From JANNOG01 sp964516515 (GTDB lineage Bacteria > Actinomycetota > Actinomycetes > Actinomycetales > JBBAYJ01), in assembly GCA_964516515.1 (NCBI GenBank), contig CAZEYA010000155.1, forward strand, positions 1-9,039: a stretch of 9,039 nt of DNA, in the 5' to 3' direction. Below, one piece after another: positions 1 to 7,123 of this stretch. A program made the translations under genes and the position numbers. Under the pieces are notes generated by a model. That model did not search any database, was not told where the DNA came from, and saw nothing but the letters and a program-made list of their open reading frames with translations. Numbering within the stretch: the first letter of the stretch is position 1; each line of letters opens with the position of its first letter.

Positions 1-903
1 GGCAAGACGACCCAGGTGCAACTGCTCGTCGACTGGTTGATCACCGAGCTGGGCCACGACACCCTGATGACCCGTGAGCCGGGCGGTACGGCAGTGGGCC
101 GCGGCATCCGGCACCTGTTGCTGGGCCGCAGCATCGACGGCACGGCTCCGGTGCCGAGGGCCGAGGCGCTGCTGTTCGCGGCAGACCGGGCGCAGCACGT
201 CTCGTCCGTCGTCCGCCCCGCGCTGGGCCGAGGGGCGATCGTGGTCAGTGACCGCTACATCGACTCCTCGCTGGCCTACCAGGGCGCGCGCGGTGAGCTG
301 GACCCGGGCGACATCGCCTCGCTGTCGCGGTGGGCGACGCACGGTCTGCAGCCGGACCTCACGATCGTGCTGGACATCGACCCGGTGGCGGCCGCAGCCC
401 GACTGGCCGACCGGCGCACCAGCACCGGTTCGGAGGATGACCGGATCGAGGCCGAGCCGATGGGGTACCACCAGCAGGTGCGGCAGACGTTCCTCGATCT
501 GGCCGCGGCCAACCCGTACCGCTACGTCGTCGTCGACGCCTCTGGTCGCACGGCAGACGTCGCGGACCGGATCCGCGACGCGGTCCGACAGATCGCGCCG
601 CTGTCGCCATTGCAGCGAAAGATCCTGCACGGCCGGCTGGCCGCGGACGAACGGGCCAGGCAGGCCCGCGAGCACGCTGCGGTCGCCGAGGCCCGGGTGT
701 GGTTGGTCAACCTGGACACCCACCCGCCGCAGGTGCCGCCGTGGCAGTCCGGGGCTGACCCGGGCGCCGTCGACGCCTCCCCGGGTCGCGCGTCGAGCGG
801 TGCGACGGCGTGGGACGCGACCAGCGAGGCGACGCAGGTGCTGGATGTACTCGACCGGCGCGAGATCCCGTTCTGGGATCCGGCCGGCCGTGAGCAGCGG
901 TGA
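1..903 (+). CDS. tmk: Thymidylate kinase (dTMP kinase), 5' end outside the window
   Basis: Phosphorylates dTMP to dTDP with ATP in the cytoplasm, a step of dTTP synthesis. The window opens inside the Walker A loop: the first visible residues are GKTTQ, so only about a dozen N-terminal residues are missing. Other family marks, numbered from the first visible residue, are TREPGGT (24-30; substrate-side loop), the DRY triad at 84-86 within VVSDRYIDSSLAYQG, and a LID-like stretch near 130-145 (RRTSTGSEDDRIE). The 300 visible residues exceed the usual 205-215 of the family. After about residue 200 there is a tail of roughly 90 residues: first helical and charged (RKILHGRLAADERARQARE), then Gly/Ser/Ala-rich, then a short IPFWDP end. 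The stop is TGA 901-903, and holB starts 7 nt later, so the two genes are probably cotranscribed. The family call is secure; the role of the tail is unknown. Confidence 0.95.
   Translation, partial: GKTTQVQLLVDWLITELGHDTLMTREPGGTAVGRGIRHLLLGRSIDGTAPVPRAEALLFAADRAQHVSSVVRPALGRGAIVVSDRYIDSSLAYQGARGELDPGDIASLSRWATHGLQPDLTIVLDIDPVAAAARLADRRTSTGSEDDRIEAEPMGYHQQVRQTFLDLAAANPYRYVVVDASGRTADVADRIRDAVRQIAPLSPLQRKILHGRLAADERARQAREHAAVAEARVWLVNLDTHPPQVPPWQSGADPGAVDASPGRASSGATAWDATSEATQVLDVLDRREIPFWDPAGREQR
899..903 (+). promoter_or_regulatory. Candidate ribosome binding site of holB overlapping the tmk stop
   Basis: GGTGA, the 3' half of the Shine-Dalgarno consensus, overlaps the tmk TGA and lies 7 nt before GTG 911. 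This favours 911 as the holB start and suggests translational coupling. The alternative in-frame GTG at 941 has no comparable site, although its product would begin VSVWDAVIGQ, which resembles the usual family start. Confidence 0.4.
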
Positions 904-910
904 CCTGACA

Positions 911-2083
911 GTGAAGGCCACTTTGCTGAGCGAACGTGCTGTGAGCGTGTGGGACGCCGTCATCGGGCAGCCGCGGGCCGTCGACGTGCTGCGCCGCGCT
1001 GTGGCCCGCGAGCACGAGGGAGCCGGGATGCCCCACGCCTGGCTGCTCACCGGGCCGCCGGGGTCGGGTCGGTCGGTCGCGGCGCGGGCGTTCGCGGCGG
1101 CGCTGCAATGTTCGGACGACGGCTGTGGGTTGTGTGTGCAGTGTCGGGAGGTGCTCGCAGGTGCCCACCCGGACGTGACCGTGCTTGCCACCGAGGAGAT
1201 GCAGGTCCGCAAGGAGGCGGTCGTCGGGCTGATCCGTCGCGCCGCCACGGCGCCGACCCGCGGCCGGTGGACGGTCGTGGTCGTCGAGGACGCCGACCGC
1301 ATCCAAGAGGTCATCGCCAACATGCTGCTGAAGGAGATCGAGGAGCCGCCACGGCGGACCGTGTGGGTGCTGTGCGCGCCGTTTCCCGAGGACCTGCTGC
1401 CCACGATCCGGAGCCGCTGTCGCGCGGTCACTCTCGGCATCCCGAATCCCGAGGCCATCGTGGCGTTTCTCGTGAAACGGCTCGGCGTGTCCCCCGCGGA
1501 AGCGGGGTGGGCGGCGGCCGCCGCGCAGGGGCACATCGGGATCGCGCGACGGCTGGCGACCGACGTCGACGCCCGCCGCCGCCGCCGGGACGTGCTCCGG
1601 CTGCCGCTGGCGGTGCGCTCGGTGCCCGACGCAGTGGATGCGGCGGCCGAGCTCAAGGACATCGCGACCGAGGACTCCGCCGCGGAGCTGGAGCAGCATC
1701 AGCACGCCGAGCAGGCAGATTGGCTGCACGCGATGGGGGTGGCCTCGGCCGAGGAACTGCCGAAGCAGCTCAAGCCGCAGTGGCGCGACCTGCTCGCCTC
1801 GCAGAAGCGCCGGGTCCGCCGGACCACCACCGACGGGCTGGACCGGGCGCTGCTGGATCTGACCTCGCTGTACCGCGATGTCCTCATCGTGCAGTTCGGG
1901 TCGACCGTGCCACTGGTCAACGCGGACCTGCGCGCGGAGATCGAGTCGCTGGCAGCGGCCACCGATCCGGCGCGCGTGCTCGCCGCGATCGACGTGATTG
2001 CGCTGACCAGGACGCGGCTGACCCAGAACGCGGCGCTGCCGCTGGCGCTGGAGGCGATGGCTGTCAGGTTGGTCCACCGGTGA
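911..2083 (+). CDS. holB: DNA polymerase III subunit delta' (clamp loader)
   Basis: Non-ATPase AAA+ subunit of the clamp loader, which with tau/gamma and delta opens the beta clamp and places it on DNA. Numbered from GTG 911, the protein has 390 residues. It has a degenerate P-loop GPPGSGRS (48-55; Arg54 replaces the catalytic Lys), a four-cysteine zinc module (C67, C72, C75, C78), a Walker B-like strand VVVVEDAD ending at 129, and the SRC arginine-finger motif (168-170). The missing P-loop lysine is normal for delta' subunits, which do not hydrolyse ATP. The C-terminal collar domain contains an Arg-rich stretch (DARRRRRD) and reaches TGA 2081-2083. The start is uncertain: GTG 911 has GGTGA upstream, while GTG 941 (380 residues) gives a more typical N-terminus. 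Its place directly after tmk is a common actinobacterial arrangement. Confidence 0.95.
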   Translation: MKATLLSERAVSVWDAVIGQPRAVDVLRRAVAREHEGAGMPHAWLLTGPPGSGRSVAARAFAAALQCSDDGCGLCVQCREVLAGAHPDVTVLATEEMQVRKEAVVGLIRRAATAPTRGRWTVVVVEDADRIQEVIANMLLKEIEEPPRRTVWVLCAPFPEDLLPTIRSRCRAVTLGIPNPEAIVAFLVKRLGVSPAEAGWAAAAAQGHIGIARRLATDVDARRRRRDVLRLPLAVRSVPDAVDAAAELKDIATEDSAAELEQHQHAEQADWLHAMGVASAEELPKQLKPQWRDLLASQKRRVRRTTTDGLDRALLDLTSLYRDVLIVQFGSTVPLVNADLRAEIESLAAATDPARVLAAIDVIALTRTRLTQNAALPLALEAMAVRLVHR

Positions 2084-2094
2084 GGCCGGGGTTG

Positions 2095-2132
2095 TCGTGG
2101 GGCCGACGTCGGGTCGTGGGGCCGACGTCGGG
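2095..2132 (+). repeat. Two perfect tandem copies of a 19-bp palindrome-bearing unit
   Basis: The unit TCGTGGGGCCGACGTCGGG occurs at 2095-2113 and again, identically and without a gap, at 2114-2132. Each copy contains the 10-bp palindrome CCGACGTCGG (2103-2112 and 2122-2131). The repeat fills most of the gap between the holB stop and the hydrolase start. Two equal palindromes 19 bp apart could be a paired operator site or a transcript hairpin, or simply a slippage duplication. The identity is seen directly; the function is unknown. Confidence 0.85.
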
Positions 2133-2160
2133 TGGGTGGACCGATCGGGCAGCAGGCAGG

Positions 2161-3786
2161 ATGGGCGGGGTGAGGCGGACAGGGGACTCGCGGTCTCGGC
2201 ACCTGATGGCGGCGGCGGCGGCGGGCGGCGCGGTCGTCGAGCTCGCTGCAGGCTGCTCGGTGGTCGGCCAGGGAGAGCAGGGCCCGTCCGCCACGGCCGC
2301 CTCGTCGGTCAGTGAGGCGTCGGCCACGTCGCAGGTGTTCGAGACGCTTGCCGACTACGAGGGGCAGGTCATCGAGTGGGGTGGCTGCGAGGACTTCGAG
2401 CCGCCGCAGGGCGCGACCACCGACGGTTTCGAGTGCGGCTTCGCGCAGGTGCCGCTGGACTATGACGAGCCGGCGGGGGAACGAGTCTCGATCGCCGTCA
2501 CGAGACGGCCGGCGAGGGGCGAGAGCATCGGGTCGCTGTTCTACAACCCCGGCGGGCCAGGAGCCTCCGGCGTGGACTACGCCTTCTTCGAGACGCTCGT
2601 GGTCAGGTCCGACGTGCTGGAGCAGATGGATCTCGTCGGGTTCGATCCGCGCGGGGTGTCTCGATCGGAGGGAATCGACTGCCTCAGCGACTCTGATCTG
2701 GACGCTTACCTCTCGGTCGATCTGACACCGGACGCTCCCGCCGAACGGCTGGAGTACTCCGATCAGTTGGCGGGGATGGCGGTGGGGTGCAGCACGCAGG
2801 CGCCGCTCGCGGAGCAGATGGACACGGTGTCGGTGGCCCGTGACCTGGACATCCTCCGGGCCGCGATGGAGCAGCCGAAGCTGAACTACCTGGGGAAGTC
2901 CTACGGCACCCAACTGGGGTCGGTGTACGCCGAGCTGTTTCCGGACAACGTCGGTCGCATGGTGCTCGACGGTGCGGTGGATCCGGAGCTGGACCTGGCC
3001 AGCGGGCAGGGGACCGTCGAGCAGATCGGCGGGTTCGAGGTCGCCGCGCGGGCCTTCGTCGAGGACTGCTTGACCCGCGACGACTGCCCGCTGAGCGGCG
3101 ACGTGGACCAGGGAATGTCGCAGATCGCGGAGTTCGTCGACCGGCTGGATGTCGCGCCGATGCCCACCGATGACGAGGAACGGCCGCTGACGCAGGGCCT
3201 TGCCACCTACGGCGTGTTCGCGCCGTTGTATGCAGTCGACACCTGGGAGGTGCTGCGGGTGGGGCTGACCGAGGCCTTCGACGGCAGCGCCTCGACGTTG
3301 TTGCTGTTGGCCGACTCGTACTCGGGCCGGGCGCCCGACGGGTCGTATCTCAACAATTCGCTGGAGGCTTTTCCGGCGGTCAATTGCGTGGATCTGCCGC
3401 CGCGCGCCGAACGTGTCGAACTGGACGTGATGTCGGCGCAACGGGAGCTGAAGGCGGCCGCGCCGGTGTTCGGCCGGTTCTTCGACCTCGCCTACGACGC
3501 GTGCGAGGACTGGCCTTTCGACGGGGTCGGGACCCCGGCCATCCGCGCCGTGGGGGCTGATCCCATCCTCGTGATCGGGACGACCCGGGACCCGGCCACG
3601 CCGTACGTCTGGGCGCAGCGGCTGGCGGAAGCGCTCGACTCCGGTGTCCTGTTGACCTTCGACGGGGATGGCCACACGGCGTACCTGACGACCGGGTCGG
3701 AGTGCATCGATACCGTCGTGGACACGTTCTTGCTTGAGGGGACGGTGCCAAGGGTCGGCCTTCGTTGTGAGGCGCAGTACGACTAG
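2161..3786 (+). CDS. Secreted lipoprotein alpha/beta hydrolase, tripeptidyl-aminopeptidase type
   Basis: Predicted cell-envelope serine peptidase or hydrolase, of the family that includes Streptomyces tripeptidyl aminopeptidases and the mycobacterial Hip1/CaeA proteases. From ATG 2161 it has 541 residues. An Arg-rich N-terminus and an Ala-rich hydrophobic stretch lead to the lipobox LAAGC, so Cys32 would be lipidated and the enzyme anchored outside the membrane. The oxyanion loop is NPGGPG (129-134), followed by GFDPRGVSRS. The nucleophile elbow is GKSYGT with Ser247. The acid is probably Asp477 (GTTRDPATP) and the base His505 (DGDGHTAY), in the C-terminal TAP-like domain. GTG 2170 is an alternative start with an AGGATGG-like site before it, and costs three residues. 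The reading frame is open far upstream, but that part lies over holB in another frame and is not coding. Substrate unknown; peptides are likely by family. Confidence 0.92.
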   Translation: MGGVRRTGDSRSRHLMAAAAAGGAVVELAAGCSVVGQGEQGPSATAASSVSEASATSQVFETLADYEGQVIEWGGCEDFEPPQGATTDGFECGFAQVPLDYDEPAGERVSIAVTRRPARGESIGSLFYNPGGPGASGVDYAFFETLVVRSDVLEQMDLVGFDPRGVSRSEGIDCLSDSDLDAYLSVDLTPDAPAERLEYSDQLAGMAVGCSTQAPLAEQMDTVSVARDLDILRAAMEQPKLNYLGKSYGTQLGSVYAELFPDNVGRMVLDGAVDPELDLASGQGTVEQIGGFEVAARAFVEDCLTRDDCPLSGDVDQGMSQIAEFVDRLDVAPMPTDDEERPLTQGLATYGVFAPLYAVDTWEVLRVGLTEAFDGSASTLLLLADSYSGRAPDGSYLNNSLEAFPAVNCVDLPPRAERVELDVMSAQRELKAAAPVFGRFFDLAYDACEDWPFDGVGTPAIRAVGADPILVIGTTRDPATPYVWAQRLAEALDSGVLLTFDGDGHTAYLTTGSECIDTVVDTFLLEGTVPRVGLRCEAQYD

Positions 3787-3789
3787 ACT
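3761..3789 (+). promoter_or_regulatory. Possible promoter of the tRNA-Thr gene
   Basis: TAGACT (3784-3789) fits the actinobacterial -10 pattern TAnnnT and overlaps the hydrolase stop codon. A weak -35, TTCGTT (3761-3766), lies 17 nt upstream. Transcription would begin near 3796, giving a leader of about 40 nt before the tRNA. Only the -10 is a good match. Confidence 0.35.
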
Positions 3790-3834
3790 CCTGCGAGTTG
3801 CCCCGGCCGTTGCGTGGTCGTGGACTACTGGCAC

Positions 3835-3908
3835 GCCGCCTTAGCTCAGTCGGCCAGAGCGACGCTCTCGTAAAGCGTAGGTCGTGGGTTCGATTCCCAC
3901 AGGCGGCT
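3835..3908 (+). tRNA. tRNA-Thr, anticodon CGT (reads ACG)
   Basis: The cloverleaf folds fully. The acceptor stem GCCGCCT (3835-3841) pairs perfectly with AGGCGGC (3901-3907), with discriminator T at 3908. The D-arm stem is GCTC/GAGC. The anticodon stem ACGCT/AGCGT (3862-3866 and 3874-3878) encloses the loop CTCGTAA, with anticodon CGT at 3869-3871. The T-arm GTGGG/CCCAC encloses TTCGATT. CCA is not encoded (CCC follows), as is common in actinobacteria. Like other tRNA genes, its 3' half could act as an integration site; accessory-type genes lie directly downstream, but I found no duplicated 3' end in the window. Confidence 0.97.
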
Positions 3909-3938
3909 CCCGCGGGTGCTCCAGCTCACAGCCCCGTA

Positions 3939-3969
3939 GCGGTGGCGTGGCCAGGTATGTCGCCACCGC
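3939..3969 (+). terminator. Hairpin downstream of tRNA-Thr, candidate terminator
   Basis: GCGGTGGCG (3939-3947) and CGCCACCGC (3961-3969) form a perfect 9-bp stem with a 13-nt loop. No T-run follows, so this would be the U-less type of terminator often proposed in actinobacteria. It begins 30 nt after the tRNA and precedes the acetyltransferase gene. Confidence 0.45.
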
Positions 3970-4088
3970 CACTGCATCTGGTACGGCATCATCGACACCG
4001 AATGGCCCGCAGGTAGCTAGGCCGCGTCGGCCGAACGGACCAGGAAAAATGCATTGCGCGAGGCACGGGACCCGGGCAAGGTGGGCGC

Positions 4089-4607
4089 GTGAGCACGCCC
4101 GAACTCACTGGTGCTCCACCTGCCGTAAGGCCGGCCAACACCCGAGATGTCGCGGCGATTCACGGGCTTGCCGTGGACAACGGGATGTTCCCTCCCGATG
4201 ATATGGCTGGCTTCGACGACATGCTGCGCGGCTATCTGGATGGTTCCCTGGACCAGCATCGGTGGATCGTTGCCGATGACGCAGTGGGTCGCCTGGCCGG
4301 TTCGGCGTATTACGCCCCCGAGCCGTTCGCTGACCGGGTCTGGAATCTGTACTTCCTCGCCGTGCATCCCGACCGCCATCGCGCGGGCCTCGGCACCACC
4401 CTGGTCCGGCACGTCGAGCAGACGTCACGCACAGCCGGAGAGCAGGTCGCCCGGGTGCTGATCGTCGAAACCTCTAGCAGCGACGACTACGAGGGGGCCC
4501 GGCGCCTCTACGAGCGAGAGGGCTTCGACCGTGAGGCACGCGTCCGTGAGTTCTACGGTCCGGGCGACGACAAGGTCGTGTTCTGGAAATCGCTCCTGCT
4601 GAGTTGA
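4089..4607 (+). CDS. GNAT-family N-acetyltransferase
   Basis: Predicted cytoplasmic enzyme moving an acetyl group from acetyl-CoA to an amine or a protein N-terminus; substrate unknown. It has 172 residues, the normal size of a single GNAT domain. The core strand LYFLAVHPD (88-95) leads into the CoA pyrophosphate-binding loop HRAGLG (97-102), a slight variant of the usual Q/R-x-x-G-x-G because His97 stands in the Q/R place. Motif B is seen as ARRLYEREGF (137-146). The GTG start has AAGGTGG (4078-4084) 4 nt before it. The phosphotransferase gene begins 72 nt after its stop, so the two may be cotranscribed. The neighbour suggests a role in modifying small molecules, possibly antibiotics, but this is inference from context only. 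Confidence 0.88.
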   Translation: MSTPELTGAPPAVRPANTRDVAAIHGLAVDNGMFPPDDMAGFDDMLRGYLDGSLDQHRWIVADDAVGRLAGSAYYAPEPFADRVWNLYFLAVHPDRHRAGLGTTLVRHVEQTSRTAGEQVARVLIVETSSSDDYEGARRLYEREGFDREARVREFYGPGDDKVVFWKSLLLS

Positions 4608-4679
4608 ATTCTCGTAGATCAGGCGCCGCCGCCGGCCCGCCGCACGAAACGCTGTTGCGCAGCCAGCCACCGCTCGGCA

Positions 4680-5582
4680 GTGTCGTCCAACGTGAAAAAG
4701 CCCGACATCACGGCAGACGTCGTCACCTGCCTCCTGCGCGAGCAGTTCCCCCACCCGACCCACCTTCCCGTCACCCCGATGGACGTCGACGGCTGGGACA
4801 ACAGCTCGTTCCGGGTCGGCTCTACCCACACCGCACGGCTACCCACCGACGACGGCTACGTGCCCGCCGTGGCCAAGGAACACCGCTGGCTGCCCGTCCT
4901 CGGCCCCCAACTCCCAGTACCCATCCCCGTACCCGTCGCCCTCGGAGCCCCCGGATGCGGCTTTCCCCGACCATGGTCGGTCTACCGGTGGCTCCCCGGT
5001 GACACCGCCTCGATCGACCACGTGACCGACCTCGACACCTTCGCCCGTGACGTCGCACGATTCTTGAACGCCCTGAGGGCCGTCGACCCGGAGAGCGGGC
5101 CCGCAGCTGGCGCCCACTCCCTCGGCCGCGGCGGTCCTCTCTCCCTTTACGACGCCGGCGTACACGCCTGCCTGGACGCCCTGCCCGCCCACATCACCCC
5201 TGAGTGCGTCCTCGACACCTGGGACGCCGCCCTGTCCTCACTGCTTGACACCGAACCCTGCTGGTTCCACGGCGACATGGCACCGAGCAACCTCCTTGTC
5301 CGGGACGGACGTCTCGCAGCCGTCATCGACTTCGGCACCTGCGGTGTTGGCGACCCCGCCTGCGACCTCGTCATCGCCTGGACCTTTCTGGACGCCGACG
5401 CCCGCCACACCTTTCGAGGGCAGCTCGACGTCGACGCCGGCACCTGGGCCCGCGGACGCGGCTGGGCCCTCTGGAAAGCGCTGCTCACACTGCGCGAGGC
5501 AGATCAGGACGCCGCCGTTCACCGCTACGGCTGGCGATACAGCGCCGCCGACATCATCACCGACCTCACCGAGGACCGCTGA
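4680..5582 (+). CDS. Aminoglycoside phosphotransferase (APH) family kinase
   Basis: Protein-kinase-like ATP-dependent phosphotransferase of 300 residues, the typical length for this family. The N-lobe carries GWDNSSFRVG (38-47) and ARLPT (52-56), followed by PWSVYRWLPG (98-107). The catalytic loop is HGDMAPSN (197-204), with Asp199 as the base and Asn204 as a metal ligand. The DFG motif is at 217-219 within VIDFGTCGVGDPACDL. These motifs occur in antibiotic kinases and in many kinases of unassigned substrate, so resistance is possible but not shown. The GTG 4680 start lacks a clear ribosome binding site; GTG 4692 is an in-frame alternative. Codons end in C far more than in the neighbouring core genes (proline is mainly CCC, against CCG in the hydrolase), which hints at a separate origin. 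Confidence 0.88.
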   Translation: MSSNVKKPDITADVVTCLLREQFPHPTHLPVTPMDVDGWDNSSFRVGSTHTARLPTDDGYVPAVAKEHRWLPVLGPQLPVPIPVPVALGAPGCGFPRPWSVYRWLPGDTASIDHVTDLDTFARDVARFLNALRAVDPESGPAAGAHSLGRGGPLSLYDAGVHACLDALPAHITPECVLDTWDAALSSLLDTEPCWFHGDMAPSNLLVRDGRLAAVIDFGTCGVGDPACDLVIAWTFLDADARHTFRGQLDVDAGTWARGRGWALWKALLTLREADQDAAVHRYGWRYSAADIITDLTEDR

Positions 5583-6282
5583 CGTCGACCATCCAGTCCG
5601 GGGAACAACACCGAGGCTTCGCCCCTGTACCCCGGCCCTCGCTCTGGGATCAGGGGGGTAGGTCACCACAGAGCAGCGCTCCCACCGCACCGGCCGCCAA
5701 AGACAGCCACACCGGCACCGGCCGCATCCGGGCCGAGCCGCTTCGCGGCGGCATTGCTACGCGGTGGCTAGGCCAGCCTTGCACCACCCGACACCGGCGC
5801 GGCAGATCGCAGATTCGGCCCACGCGACGGGATCACCACCCCCACCACCCTATTCGAGAGCGCTCGGGCCGGGTCGAGGCGATCAAGATCTGACGACGTG
5901 CGTTGCCTGTAATCCTAACGGTGTGATCGGGCACGACGAGGCGAGGGACCTCTCGCCGCTCGGGCCGATCCGGGCGCGCGTCTCGCCGGCTTCCCTCGGT
6001 TCATCCTGGGCCCCTGATCACGCCCCTGAGACCTCGCAGCGTCTTTACAGTCACGCCCCTCAGGTGCCCCCGCTCGCCCTTATCGACCCATACCGGCAAC
6101 GGGTCGGTAAAAGTGCCCGATGCAACGTAGGGTGGGGGTCTGGGTGAGCACGTCCCTGAAGGAGTTGGGCTCGTCGTCGAGCCAGTGTCGACCAGGTCAA
6201 GATAGGTCCGGCGCCCACACAGCAGGGCGGTGGTCTTCTACTGGCCCTGCATGGCTGCCTGCGCGCCCGTCATCATGGGGCC
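5583..6282 (+). other. 700-nt stretch without a convincing gene
   Basis: No frame here shows a recognisable domain or a start with a good ribosome binding site. The frame open at 5764-6147 gives a Pro/His/Ser-rich product without family signature. Visible structure: CCGGGG/CCCCGG (5598-5603 and 5630-5635) just after the kinase stop, a weak terminator candidate; a tight dyad GGCGAG/CTCGCC (5940-5945 and 5952-5957); a longer-range inverted pair ATCGGGCAC/GTGCCCGAT (5926-5934 and 6113-6121); and a dyad CGACCC/GGGTCG (6084-6089 and 6101-6106). It may be the scar of a lost element or a regulatory region; I cannot tell which. Confidence 0.5.
6018..6060 (+). repeat. Short direct repeat TCACGCCCCT, two copies
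   Basis: TCACGCCCCT occurs at 6018-6027 and 6051-6060, 33 nt apart start to start, close to three helical turns. A further CCCCTGA lies at 6011-6017. Spacing by whole turns would suit a pair of protein-binding sites, but ten C-rich bases can recur by chance in such DNA. Confidence 0.4.
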
Positions 6283-7014
6283 GTGAACGCACAGACGACA
6301 GCGGGCCTCCTGCGAGTGACCGTGGCTCAGCCGGTCACTCTCTGCGGCGACGTCGCGGCGAACGTCGCCGAGCACGTTCGTCTGATCAATGCGGCCGGGC
6401 AGGGTCTGGTGGTCTTCCCGGAACTGTCACTGACCGGCTACACGCTGGACGCACGTGCGGTATCGGACGACGACGACCGGCTCCTGCTGCTCGTCGCGGC
6501 GTGTCGTGGCGCGGCCGCCGTCGCGTTGGTCGGTGCTCCTGTCCCAAGTGGAGAGGGTGGGGCGCGGAGCATCGGGATCTACCGGGTGGACGGCGACGGT
6601 GTCAGCCTCGCCTACAAGAAGGTGCATCTGGGGGGCGCCGAGCCCCTCCACTACGAGCCCGGGGTCGATGAGAACCCCCTGTTGTTGGGCAACGTCCGGG
6701 TCGCCGTCGGTGTTTGCCGAGACACCGGGCAGGCCGCGCACATCCAGCACGTGGCGGGGCAGAGGCCGGACATTTACGCGGCAGGGCTCGTCCACAGCCC
6801 CCACGAGGTCCTGGAGCTCGAGCGCCGGGCCCAGGCGATCGCCGTGGCCAGCGGCGCCTGGGTGGCCTTTGCCAGCGCTGCCGGTCCGGCCAGTGCCGAT
6901 TGGCCCTCGGGGGCGCCCGGCCGGTCCGGTGTCTGGTCGCCCGACGGCGTCAGACGCGTGGACGCGGGCTCGCGTCCAGGTGCTGCGGTGACCTGGGCGA
7001 TCCCCCTCTCCTGA
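6283..7014 (+). CDS. Carbon-nitrogen hydrolase (nitrilase superfamily amidohydrolase)
   Basis: Predicted cytoplasmic hydrolase of a C-N bond, probably an amide; substrate not known. The protein has 243 residues, at the short end for a single nitrilase domain. The Glu-Lys-Cys triad is visible: Glu47 in FPELSLTGY, Lys113 in LAYKKVHLGG and the nucleophile Cys145 in VGVCRDTGQAAH. The CRDTG form resembles the C-K-D-T-G elbow of a subgroup of uncharacterised small amidohydrolases. The late part (RRAQAIAVASGAWVAFAS) is the usual region after the active site. The GTG start has only GGGG (6277-6280) very close before it, so initiation is weakly supported, but the N-terminus LLRVTVAQP fits a first beta strand. 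The next gene, znuA, has its own promoter, so a functional link is not implied. Confidence 0.9.
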   Translation: MNAQTTAGLLRVTVAQPVTLCGDVAANVAEHVRLINAAGQGLVVFPELSLTGYTLDARAVSDDDDRLLLLVAACRGAAAVALVGAPVPSGEGGARSIGIYRVDGDGVSLAYKKVHLGGAEPLHYEPGVDENPLLLGNVRVAVGVCRDTGQAAHIQHVAGQRPDIYAAGLVHSPHEVLELERRAQAIAVASGAWVAFASAAGPASADWPSGAPGRSGVWSPDGVRRVDAGSRPGAAVTWAIPLS

Positions 7015-7093
7015 CTGCGGCCGCCGAGCAGGCCCTGCCTCGTGACGATCTCGACCACTGGGCGACTGGCGCGGGCGATCGCAGACGATTGAT

Positions 7094-7123
7094 TTGCCCA
7101 TGGACCTCGATGCAAGTGATAAT
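7094..7123 (+). promoter_or_regulatory. Promoter of znuA giving a leaderless transcript
   Basis: TTGCCC (7094-7099) and GATAAT (7118-7123) are separated by 18 nt and resemble a sigma-70-type promoter. The A of the znuA ATG lies at 7131, exactly 7 nt past the -10, where transcription would be expected to start. There is no Shine-Dalgarno sequence before the ATG, which agrees with a leaderless mRNA, a common mode in actinobacteria. Confidence 0.6.

Noticed and set aside
1052..1075. Missing P-loop lysine in the delta' subunit (GSGRS)
   Set aside because: Normal for the family: delta' subunits commonly lack ATPase function, so this is not a defect.
707..2077. Long open frame on the - strand opposite holB
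   Set aside because: Arg/Pro/His/Gly-rich translation with no domain; a shadow of GC-rich codon use in the well-supported holB gene.
949..2160. Upstream in-frame extension of the hydrolase over holB
   Set aside because: The extension is low-complexity Arg/Gly/Ala in an alternative frame of holB; the signal peptide and lipobox place the real start at 2161 or 2170.
1699..3834. Very long open frame on the - strand opposite the hydrolase
   Set aside because: No recognisable motifs and extreme Arg/His content, while the + strand gene has a complete catalytic triad and a lipobox.
5764..6147. Open frame of 127 codons in the non-coding stretch
   Set aside because: Pro/Ser/His-rich product without family signature, no good ribosome binding site, and it runs through the repeats of this region.
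6211..6232. Possible second attachment copy of the tRNA-Thr 3' end near CCCACACAGCAGGGCGG
   Set aside because: It shares only CCCACA and a G-rich tail with the tRNA end (CCCACAGGCGGC); too short and interrupted to be an attachment repeat.
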